Under the pieces are notes generated by a model that ran no database searches, was not told where the DNA came from, and was given only the letters and a program-made list of their open reading frames with translations. Shown piece after piece: positions 9,288 through 21,200 of a stretch of DNA of 64,000 bases. The DNA is from Owenia fusiformis (lineage: Eukaryota > Annelida > Polychaeta > Sabellida > Oweniidae), in contig CAIIXF020000002.1 of the NCBI GenBank assembly GCA_903813345.2, positions 4,686,001 through 4,750,000 of the forward strand, written 5' to 3'. The stretch's first letter is position 1. Each line of letters starts with the position of its first letter. The position numbers and the translations under genes were made by a program.

Positions 9288-12200
9288 CTGGAATGTGTTA
9301 AATCAATGCATAGATATGTTACCACATAAAAACATTCAAAGTAAATCTTGTAGGGTACACTGTACGCAGAGGTTAGTACTTAAGAACCTCTTGGGAGTTA
9401 AGATAATTTTACAGTTGGTGGTGGCTGCTTCAGCCCCATTATAAATAACCAGTGCTGACATTTTCTCAACTGATCAGCAACAGAAAGAAATATGTCTAAA
9501 TAATGTTAATTTGGTCGTTACTGGATAAAGCATGACTTCAGAGGAAATGACCATCTTTAAAAAATGGTTTTCATTTCGTAGACAAACTGGGTGGCTCGAT
9601 GAGTTTAGAGGTTTCTCAAATATTCAGGCTACTATGCGGGCTACTATGACATATAAGTTGAGCAACAGTTTAAGATTTCTTGCTATTTCATCAATCTTCT
9701 TTGCTTAATATTAATTCGTTGGTTTAATATTTCTTGCTTATTCATCAATCTTTGCTTCATATAAATTCGCTGTTAACTGTTAACATACCATAGCTTTCTG
9801 TTCAGGAGTCAGTGTTGTATTCTCATCCTTCAGTTCGATGAACACAATGTAATGTGGCATCCTAGAATGGTCCCGACTGTTCTCCTCACCTAAAAATGTA
9901 TCAGGAATATTTTACTTTTACATGTAAGCATAATCAATGATACAAGGCATCATCCTGACAAAATGCAACCTGCACCCAGTATTGGGTATGATTTTCATAT
10001 CTCAGTTTGAGTTTTCATAAACTCAGGGTGAGCCAGAAACAAATGTGTGTTAATAACTCAGTCATTCCTCATGTGTTTTAAGTCATACTTGGCAAAATTA
10101 AAACTTGCTCAATGTTTTTTCATTTTACCAAGTTTCATATGTTTATCCCTGATAATCACAATTTATGGTCATTTATAAAACATGCTCCAAATTCTGAAAC
10201 AGGCCACATTTGGCATAAAACACCCCAGATTTTATCTATAGAGCTTAGCTAACAACCCTTGAAACATTAAAACAAGAGATTAGAAGGAAAATGAGAGCCC
10301 TTATAAAAGATGTCTGAACTTGTGTAGTAAACAACTTCATCCGAAACATTCATGTTTGCCTCCAGATTCGACGCTGCCATACGTTTTGTAAATTGGCTAT
10401 AAAATCGTGACCATTAGGGATAGACCAATGAAACTTTGTAGAATAAGAGAACATTAAATAAAGTTTAATTTCTGATAATCGGAGATTTGACTAAAAATCA
10501 GAGTTACCACTAAAGAGGGATTAATCCTGATTTAAAGCGGGACTTGACAGGCGAGCACGAAGGTTTTACTGTAACGCACTGACCTTGATCACTCCCATCC
10601 AACATGACACTCTCAGCACAGCAGTAGTCAATGACCTTGACCTCTGGCCACTGATTGGCTGCATCAGTTAATGCCTTATAGAACATCTTCTCAGATGTCT
10701 TCTCACCACGGATGTTCAGAAGCTGGCCTTGCCTGGAAAACAGTCAAATATTTGAATATAAGGTTAAAATGATGTACATAAAACGAGATGCACATGATTT
10801 GTTAAGTGGATTTTTAGAGAAAAGTTTGAAAAGTTTGAAATCATAAGTGCAACATTTAAAAATTATAAATTTTTATAGTGTTACAACTTTTAGGATTTTT
10901 GCAATATACCAAAGCTGATGCACTATCGCAAATTAGACTTTTGTGATGAACAAATCGAAGGTCACAGGAATTCCAATATTGGGAGACTCCTCGCTTACCT
11001 GTATAAAAACTCGATGACTGGAGCCTCATTATAGAACTCCGCAATTTTGACGACATCACCAAACCTGTACCTCCACATGCCACTGATGTTAGAGATGACA
11101 AGCTCATATGTTGATCCTACATCCACCTATGGAAAAAAGGCAACATTATGTAATTGAATATTAGTACATAGTATTAGTCAGTAAAATTAATCAGTCAGTT
11201 TTTGCAAAACTGGGTACCTTTTGCCAAAAATGACTAGACACTTTTGAATGAAATAGTATTAATAGTATTAATTTCAAAATTAAGGTTAAACCACGGACCT
11301 GAAAGTCCGTGGTTAAAGAAAGAACTTGGAACAAATGGCTGAATGGGGTCAGAATTGTCCAATTGAATAAAAAGATGAAATTATACTATGAGCACATGAG
11401 GTTCAGAATAAGAATTGGAGAGTGATACCAGCCTGAAGTGCCTCATCTGACTTAAGGCAGATAAAAAATGAGATTGAGAGATGTTCAGATTAGAGAGCTG
11501 TTTGAATACAGGTTTTGCTGTTGCTGGATAATCATATTCTAACTCTAAGCATGGCTACATACTTCATGAGGGAGAAGTGTCTTTGGTTGGTCTTCTCCAC
11601 TATGTTCCACCGGTATGAACTCAAAGAACATGGATCTAGGAGCCAGGATGTACCGTCTTTCCTCTCTTTCAGGCCAAATGTTAACCCCAATCAGCCCTTC
11701 CGTGGCAGCATACAGAGGGGAATAAAATGGCGTTCCTTTGCACTGATGTTCGCGGAGAAGTTTCCCATAATGCTCAAAAGAACCTGTGTCGACACTGAGT
11801 ACAAAATTTAATTTTGGCCATATTCTTTTGGCAATACCGTCAAATCCCTTTAAGAATTCCGTCCGCAGCTCATTGGCCCTTGCAGGGTCTGGTGTAAGAA
11901 GTTGATTCAGTTTTGCTCTTACGTCATCATTAATGTTCAATTCAGGGTTGACTCGACCAAGTTCAATGTCATTCACGAGAGTTTGCCATTCAAGTTCTAA
12001 CGTATGAAATGCCACATAGATAAGCGACACAAAATTCGCCTCCATCATTCCAATATATTTATCTCGTAGCCCAAACAACAAATGTACATACAGTGCTTCT
12101 GGTTCTGTCATAATTTCAAACCCGGGAAGGGGAGTGGAATAGATACTCAGCATACTTTTAGAATTGGTAGGAGATGATGAGTTAGGCCCAATCACAATCC

Positions 12201-15200
12201 CAGATTTAGACACCCTCCATTTTGGCGTATAAAATATCTTGAGATTTTTTTGCAGTAATTGTTTTGTGGCTGGGTAAGCATTCACCATGCAACGAAAAAG
12301 TGTTGCGATTCCATGGAAGAAAAAATTTCCTCGTTGCTCTTTAATCATTGGGAGAATATTGCTCTGTCCAGATGTACCAGAGGTTACTGCAAGCACAACG
12401 GGGTCTTTGACAGTTAGCACATTTTTCTCCCCATCAGCTATTTTTCCTATATATGGTTGAAAGTGTGAGTATCTAGTCAAGGGATGTTTCTTGATAAAAT
12501 CTTCAGTTGATTTAATTTCAGAAAATTTGAAATCTTTGCCATATTTTGTATCTTCATTAGCACGTAGCCTTTCAAGCAATATGTTGCTTTGGACATTCTT
12601 ATAATCCTTACTGTCTTTTTCGAGTTTATTTCGTGCAAATTTCCCTAAGATGTACAATCCGTTGATGGCAATGTATTGGTCGAATAAGCCTCTGTAGGAA
12701 TGGAATCGGGAGACTCGTTTGCGATAAATGTCCAACGCTATTCCACCGGCACAACATGACAAAACAGTTGTCACACCTGAAAAATAAAATAACTGTTATA
12801 ATTGATTTCAGAAAATTTCAAATTCAATAAATACAATGTACCTCTTCAAAGCCATGGAGTTGAAATGCCTCGGCTCTAAATTTGTCACTATTAGATGATT
12901 TCAGATTTGAAATGAAATCTAAGACTGACAGATTTAAACAGTAGACAGTACTCTAAAGATGTGTTTGTTCACATCATCATATTCTGCAAATTGATTGGAT
13001 GGCGTATGGATTGATGTGCTTAGCCTAATATTAATAAAAAAAATAACCAGCTGCAAATATTTGGAATCTCCTTATTCTGCAGCTGACATGGCTCCAAATA
13101 TATAGATGGATATGTATCGCAGTTCATAGATCATGGACCTCTATGATATCTCACAATAAAACAACATGGTTGAAGTCTATCAACTTTTCCTGAAGACTTT
13201 TACGAAGTCCACAGCAATTTGGGTGGAGCTATTCGTACTATGGATAGGGTTTGCACCATGCACATGACTTCATTGACCTTTATTAGCAGCTTACCATATA
13301 CTGAAAGTTGTTAAGGCAAATATCTAGTTCATCAAGTTAAACCTAGTCTGGGCCTTATTTCTTATCTGACATATCTTGTGGCCGCCCTAGGTTTAACGTC
13401 CGTGCCTTTTCGCGGTTGATGCAAAAAATTTAATGGTGGCCTATGGCAGTGCATGAAATTCCATGTGCATTTAATTAATAACTAATAGTGAGAATTTGCA
13501 ATCAATGAAAGCATAGCACGGAAGTTAAACCCAATCATGGCAACAAGAACATTCAGATTAATAAATGAAAGCCGTGATATTGGGTTTAACTTGTTGAACT
13601 AGCAAATATCAAGTCATCTAAGATATGACCATGGGCAGGAAAGGATGACGTTTCACATCAAGCATGACATCAGTTACATATTGCTCCATCGGCAACTAAA
13701 CAAATAAGTAATCTCAATGTCACCGATCTCTCTTGATTCTATATTATCAAACTGTGACGACGTTACTATGTTACCCAGAAGAAATGAGTACAATTGGGGA
13801 CAAAAATAAATGACAGGTCGATTTTCGATCACCATTTCCTAATTATGGTGGTCTGAAAGCCCATAATTTCCAATATTGTCTACGATACATATCCCTTAAA
13901 ATTTGTATATTTTACATTTTGTATAATCTCATCCACTGATTTATGGCCTCTTGTTAATTCTCTTATTTTTAACATGGGAAATCCTCACTTCAGCAAATCC
14001 ACCTGTCATTTATTTATGTCCCCAACTGTAGCTCCCATGATTCTTTCATATTATATCCTATTTTCGGGTATTCGCCATTATACAATCTCCAATCAAATTG
14101 CAGGATCATTTCACATGAACAATCATGAGCATGTGCTTTCTCAGTGCCGCGCGGCGCAAACGCAGTACTGTCAACCCCTAAAGATTTTCTCGCGGGACAG
14201 ATTTTTTAGACCCAGTGCCCAAAATTCGCGGGATTTTGCGGGACATGTACTAAATTCGCGGGATTTCGCGGGACATTTAAGGCATTTGCGTGATTGCGCT
14301 AATAGGCCAAATTTTTTTTTATCAAATTCGCGGGATTTCGCGGGACCATTCGAGGGACAAACACTCTAATTGCGGGACAGTTAACAGGTTTACCACCAAA
14401 AACTCAATTGAAAGCCCATGATATAGGGGTTCGATTAATCTACATCAAATTATAGGGAATGAGGTTACTTTTCTAGATAGGGTTTGTAGAAAAAACCGGG
14501 TACCGGGTAGTAAATCCTCCATGCTGGGTTCAAACTTGGTACCCGGTCGAAAAAAACGGGTACCCAAAAAACGAAATATACGAATATACAACATAATTAG
14601 ATCATTAGAAAACGTGTAAGATTTGTTTTGAATTTACAAAAATGTATGTAACTTCCTTCAAAATTGCGCTAGAAGCTTCAAATGAAAAGCATTTCAAGGC
14701 TCTTTTCTTCCTTTATCATCATAACCAATGAAAATATGGCCATGACGATAGAGGAAGAAAAGAGCCTTAAACTATGCTTTTTATTTGAAGCTTCTAGCTC
14801 AATTTTGAAGGATGTTACATACATTTTTGTGAATTCAAAACAAATCTTAAACGTTTTCTCATAATCTAATTATGTTATATATTCGTATTTTTCGTTTTTT
14901 TGGTACCCGTTTTTTTGACCGGGTACCAAGTTTGAACCCAGCATGGAGGATTTACAACCCGGTACCCGGTTTTTTCTACAAACCCTTTCTACATATCAGC
15001 GTCCATTTATTGTAACTCGCGTTTGCTAACATTTGCTCAGTTCTGAGATGAAGGCCACACGGGTAGTAAAAAGGCCAACGTTGGAACTGTTTGTGACCTT
15101 ACATCCCTATTTTCGTAATTAAAATGAAAGTTGAACCCTTCCTCTTTATTTTGATACCAAACAACAGCATGCTACAGTTGGGGACAAAAATAAATGACAG

Positions 15201-18200
15201 GTCGATTTTCGATCACCATTTCCTAGTTATGGTGGTCTGAAAGCCCATAATTTCCAATATTGTCTAGATATATATCCCTTAAAATTTGTATATTTTACAT
15301 TTTGTATAATCTCATCCACTGATGTATGGCCTCTTGTAAATTCTCTTATTTTTAACATGGGAAATCCTCACTTCAGCAAATCCACCTGTCATTTATTTAT
15401 GTCCCCAACTGTAGGTACTTACAACAAGGTAAACTTTACTCCTCAAAAGTGCAAAAACTTAGCTTCTTATATAAGATAAGATAATCACAATATAGGGGAT
15501 TGCAACAATTTCGGAAATTCGCGGAGGTTAAAGCCACATTTTGCGGGACTTCGCGGGACATTGCGGGACACGCGAATTAGCCTAATTTTGATCAAATTCG
15601 CGGGATAATCCCGCCATTCGCGGGACACTTGACAGCTCTGCAAACGCAAAGTAAAATTTGACCAATACTCATAAAACACAAGCGAACATTGATATGATGC
15701 TCGGATGGGCCTTGTAAAATTTTATAACAACAGATATAAGATGATAATACATTATTATATTATAATACTGTGGGAAAACTTCATTTTTTGTGTTTATCCT
15801 TTTTAATTTTCCCACTGGTGCAGTTTTATGTTTAATTGGTCCATTTATGCAAGGGATAGGGAAACCCCTGCTCACAAGTGGGTATTCCAAGACAGGAAGG
15901 GGATTCCCCTCAATTGCTGCAATGCAGTGCCCCTGATTTCAAAATGTGTTCACCTGTGCCTATGACTCATGCCATCACATGAGAAAAAAGGAAGGTCGCC
16001 ATCTTGAATGAAGCAGTGTGAATTGAAGGTTGGAAGAAAATCTACAATTATCGTGCTTTGGAGTAGCCATCAGCCAGTGATTTGGGATTAGTTAAGAAGG
16101 ATAAAGCGGGAAGACACACCAGGACGTTTTAGAAGGAGAAACAGGAGAGGAAACTCGAATTTTTGGGCCTAAGAGAAAGCAGCACTGATTCGGGTGAGAT
16201 TTTTCCTTTTTGTTTATGTGATTTTATGGCCAGCATGCTACTAGATGCCTCTGACTGACTATAACTTTGAATTTCAAGTGTACCAGAATTTGTGACTTTA
16301 TGATCAGCATGCTACTGAGATGCCTCTGACTGATCGTAATTTCTAGTTCATTGGGTATCCAGATCTACTGTGTGTCGCCATTTTGTGTCCCAGGCTTTCT
16401 AAGTTAGTGAGATATTTGTTAGATTTAATTGAAAGCAAGAATAGCTTCATACTTCCATTCTTAAGAGTGCTGTAAAGAGATTCAGAGCTCAGTGTTGTCC
16501 TTGAGGAAGCAGCAAGGAACATTCTGGAAGCAACCTTGCATTACAGTTAGTTCGGTTCCACCACTAGCTGTAAGGTGCAATTGAGAAACTTCCCAACACA
16601 GAGAAGTATTTTGTCAGTTGGTTTCACCGCTGACAGAAGTAGTTCCAGGAAGACTTCCATCGCATCGAGCAGTGAGGAGCCTCCCTGGAAAAGTCAAGAG
16701 CCATAGAGGCAGAGCAAGGCTAAAGAGCCAGAAGAGTCACAGTGGACTATTTTGTCAGTTGGTTTCACCACTGACAGAGATAGTTCCAGGAGGACTTCTA
16801 GAGCAACGAGCAGCTAGGAGCCTTCCCAGCAAGCTCAAGAGGAGCCAGGCTAAAGAGCCAAAGAGCTGAGCGAAGAGCCAGAGGAGCCACGTTCAGGAGC
16901 CAGGCTAAAGAGCCAAAGAGCTGAACGAGGAGCTAGAGGAGCTAAGTTCAGGAGCCAGAAGAGCCAAGCTCAAGAGGAGCCAGGCTAAAGAGCCAAAGAG
17001 CTGAACGAGGAGCCAGAGTAGCCAAGTTCAGGAGCCAGAAGAGCCAAGCTCAAGAGGAGCCAGGCTAAAGAGCCAAAGAGAGCTGAACGAGGAGCCAGAG
17101 GAGCCAAGTTCAGGAGCCAGAAGAGCCAAGCTCAAGACGAGCCAGGCTAAAGAGCCAAAGAGCTGAACGAAGAGCCAGAGGAGCCAAGTTCAGAAGCAGA
17201 AGAGCCAAGCTCAAGAGGAGCCAGGCTAAAGAGCCAAAGAGCTGAACGAGGAGCTAGAGGAGCCAAGTTCAGGAGCCAGAAGAGCCAAGCTCAAGAGGAG
17301 CCAGGCTAAAGAGCCAAAGAGAGCTGAACAAAGAGCCAGAAGAGCCAAGTCCAAGAACCAGAGGAGTCAGGAAAGAGCTAACGAGCCATAGGAGCTGAGC
17401 CAAGTTTACGGGCCATAGGAGCCATAAAGAGGCAGAGGAGCCGAGTAAAGAGCTTAAGAGCCATAGGAAGCAGTAAGAAAGCAGTAACGGCCACTACCAA
17501 GCTTATAAAGAGAGATCAAAGTGACATTTTAGTCTATGAGCATTAAAGTGTGTTATTTTCTTGTATAGTTAGTGTGTGTTAAAATATATGTATTAAATTT
17601 GGAGCCATTTGTGACTGTCGTTTCATCCAGTCCACCAAACCAGGACTGGGCCCACAAAGAAGTATTAGGTAGAAAATTACTCATCGCTTCCAGACTATCG
17701 GCAAAAGTCTGGAACGCGACATTGGTGGCAGCGGTGGGATCAGTGAGACGATAGTACCGAGCACAAGATGGCAACATCAGACACAGATACAAGCCGAGCT
17801 ATGGAGAGCAAGCTCCAAACAGATAAAGATCAAGAGAAACATCTAAAGTTAGATGATGAGAAGACACTGTTATTCAAAGGACAACAAGGAGGTGATTACA
17901 TGACATTGGATGACACCATTCCTCTGGAAGATATGCCAACAACAGACAAGCAAAGGAGGGACCTTCATCTGCAAAGTACTGGATACTGGTCAGGAGCAGA
18001 GCAGCAGTTGCTACCAAATTATGCTACTCCACCTAGAGAGCCTCATGGAATTAATCAGCCAAGAACTTCTACTGTGGAAGTTAGAGACAGTAAGATGGGT
18101 GAGGAATTGTCCACCCTGCAGAGAGAAGTGGTGTCGCAGCAGCTACAAACCACCTTGTTGGCGAGCAATGTCAAAGAGCAGGGAGAATGGCTACATGAGC

Positions 18201-21200
18201 TGACGAGGGAGCAGCAGAGGTTAAAGGCAGATTTGAGCCAAGGTCTGGGTTCATTTCAAAAGGAGCTTTCCCTCGGTTTGAGCTCAGTTCATGGAGCCCT
18301 ACAAGCAATGTCACAGGCGTTAGAGCAATTAAAATCTTCACCAGAAGATGTAAAGAATAAACATAGTCATGTGAGCAGGCTGGAAAAGATGGACGAGGCG
18401 TTGCATGTCTACCAGGATCACATAGAGCACCCTCAGAAGCCAGTTTCTCAGCAGAGCAGACTGCCGTATGAGAAAACAATAAGTACAGATGAACAGACAG
18501 TTTCAAGAAGCAGAGGAAGAAGCCCCAATGAATTTGTCCAGGCACCATTGGAGACCAATTTTTCTAGAGTAGACCCACAAATGATGTCCAAACCAGTCCC
18601 CGGAGAAGCAAGAGGTTTGCTCCCTCCTTATTTGGATCAAGATGGACGGGCAAAACAGGAGCAGGCAGCTACTTGTCAGCAAAATAGCCCCGTATGTTCC
18701 AATTGGGATAAGGGCAACACATATGAAGAGCCTCCGTCGACTTCTCAAGGAATGAGATTCCAAGCTCATTTAATGGAGGATAGGTTGAATCTGGAAGGGG
18801 GGAGACAAATGGTGCTCAGATCATCAGAACAGAACCAAGACATTAAACCAAAAGCAGAAGATCACGAGCATACTAGAAATCAAGAAACACCAAACTCTTC
18901 TGATTGTACAACCATGGGTTCGGTACTGCAGATGGCCCAGAGAGCTATAGAGATTTGTGAAAAAGCGGTTGAAACATCAAATGCAGGGAAACATACAAGG
19001 ATAAAACCCACACAAACGTTTGATGGATCAAGCCCCTGGCCAGCTTACAAAGTGTATTTTCAAACATGTGTTGAAAACAATAACTGGACAGACAAAGAAA
19101 AAGCTCAGTATTTAGCCACCAACCTAAGAGGAGATGCCCAGCAGATTGTCCTGGAGTTGGAGAGTGGCTACTGTTATGAGGACCTACTGGAAGCCCTTGA
19201 AAAGAGGTTTGGCCCGGGTGGCAAGGCCGATGTGTATGAAGCAGAGCTGTGCAGTCGAAAAAGAAAGCCTAGAGAATCTTTGCAAAGTCTAGGGCAACAC
19301 ATACGACGACTGACCTCCATGGCATACCCGGAAATGAGCCGGGATGCTCAAGATAGGCTCGCTCGCAGGAGCTTTGAACAAGCAATCCCAGATGAGGAGC
19401 TAAGGCGAGCCATACACAGAAAGGAGCCATCAACATTAGACAAGAGCATAGAGATTGCTCTCAGAGAGGAGAGCTACCAAGAGTCCGAGAGAATAAGACA
19501 GGGACTTAAAGGAAGGTCAAAGGAGCAAAGCATCTGCAGTGTTGAAGAAGATTCTAATGAAGTTACCAAGCTGATACAGGGATTAAAGAAGGAATTGCTG
19601 ACAGAAATGAAGAATCTTTTAAAGAAAGAAGAGAGCCTGAAACCTCCAGTGAGAGATGGTATGAGGTATCCCTGCAGGAGCTGTGGAGAACGTGGACATT
19701 CAATGACCACTTGCTCACAAACTAAGTGTTACAACTGCGATGGATTAGGGCATATTGCCACAGCTTGTCCCGAGCCTCAGCGACCTAGAACTGAATCAAG
19801 ATTCAGTAATGTCAGCCCTATTAGGTTTTTGACCAATAACGGTGTTGACTTACAGCCTGGCAGCAGACCAGTGGTGCGGAAAATCCTTGCTGATGCAAAG
19901 TTTTGTGGAACTTCAATGCAGTTCCTCATTGATTCCGGAGCCGTGCGAAATATGATCAGCATGGAGAGCTACAACAAAATAGCACAACATCGACGACAAT
20001 GTTTGAAGCCTCCGTCTCAAGTATTTGTACAAGCTGATGGATCTCCCCTTTCTACATATGGCGAGATTACTGGAGAGATAAAGATTAAAGGGAGAGCAAC
20101 ATTGATCACCGCAGTGGTGGCTGACATTGCTCAAGCTGGTATTCTTGGTTTGGAGTACATGTCCACCAGTGGAGCAGTAATAAACTTCAACAAGCTGGAG
20201 ATGATTTTTGATGATGAGGCAGTGCTTGAGCAATGTCATCTGCAAGATGAGCAGACTCACACTACAACCAAGAAGACGTCACCCAAAGAGCGGAACAAGC
20301 AGAGGCAGCCATCCTCGGACAGAGCCCCACCACTTCTGCCTTTGCGAAGATCTAAGAGAAATGAGAAAAGAGTAACATTTGCAAAGGTTGTGGAACAGAA
20401 CAAGAAGACAAGGTTTGACAAGAATGTGAACAAAGAACCAAGATACAGGATGAAAGAAAGAGAAAATGATAAATCAGCGATGAAGAACCAAAGAGAGTCT
20501 TTGGCAGACACTGGTAGTCTTACAGTGACTAGGAAAAGGAGAGGGCAACTTTCCAGGTCACAACCCGGGCCAAGGACACATGAGAGAGCTCATAACAAAA
20601 GTCCTCCAGGAAAGGAGTATGCTAGAGAAAGTCCTCGGCACGAGGAGGATAATTTCAGGAGCTTTTCATACCACAAGGAGCCTCCTGGTATGAGCTCCTC
20701 GTACCAGAAGAATTGTCCTCCTAAGAGCTCGTCATACAAGGGAGATTTTTTTTCAAGATCTCCTCACGCCAGAAAAAAAGAAGTCCAATTAGCGCTCCTC
20801 TTTGGAGCATACCTAAGTCAGCGAGCAAAAGACCGAAAGACAAAGAGCCTCAGAGAGCTGATGAGCTCTTCCTTTAAGAAGAAACTAGAAGTTAGCAAGT
20901 GAAGACAGTGTTTTATGTGAGGGCACATAAAAGCTAGAAGGGGGGTATGTGGGAAAACTTCATTTTTTGTGTTTATCCTTTTTAATTTTCCCCACTGGTG
21001 CAGTTTTATGTTTAATTGGTCCATTTATGCAAGGGATAGGGAAACCCCTGCTCACAAGTGGGTATTCCAAGACAGGAAGGGGATTCCCCTCAATTGCTGC
21101 AATGCAGTGCCCCTGATTTCAAAATGTGTTCACCTGTGCCTATGACTCATGCCATCACATGAGAAAAAAGGAAGGTCGCCATCTTGAATGAAGCAGTGTG

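Noticed and set aside
11545-12774. Reading the GHDC-like gene as a single-exon 409-aa protein starting at 12774
   Set aside because: The codon there is GTG directly after a splice acceptor, and the frame past 11563 is intron; downstream exons continue the domain.
16618-16869. 83-aa ORF in the LTR, repeated at 21798-22049
   Set aside because: It lies in the non-coding LTR and ends in the GAGCCA array; no domain is seen.
20902-20948. Search for a reverse transcriptase or integrase frame after the Gag-Pro ORF
   Set aside because: Only 45 bp separate the stop from the 3' LTR, and no pol motif occurs in other frames of the internal region.
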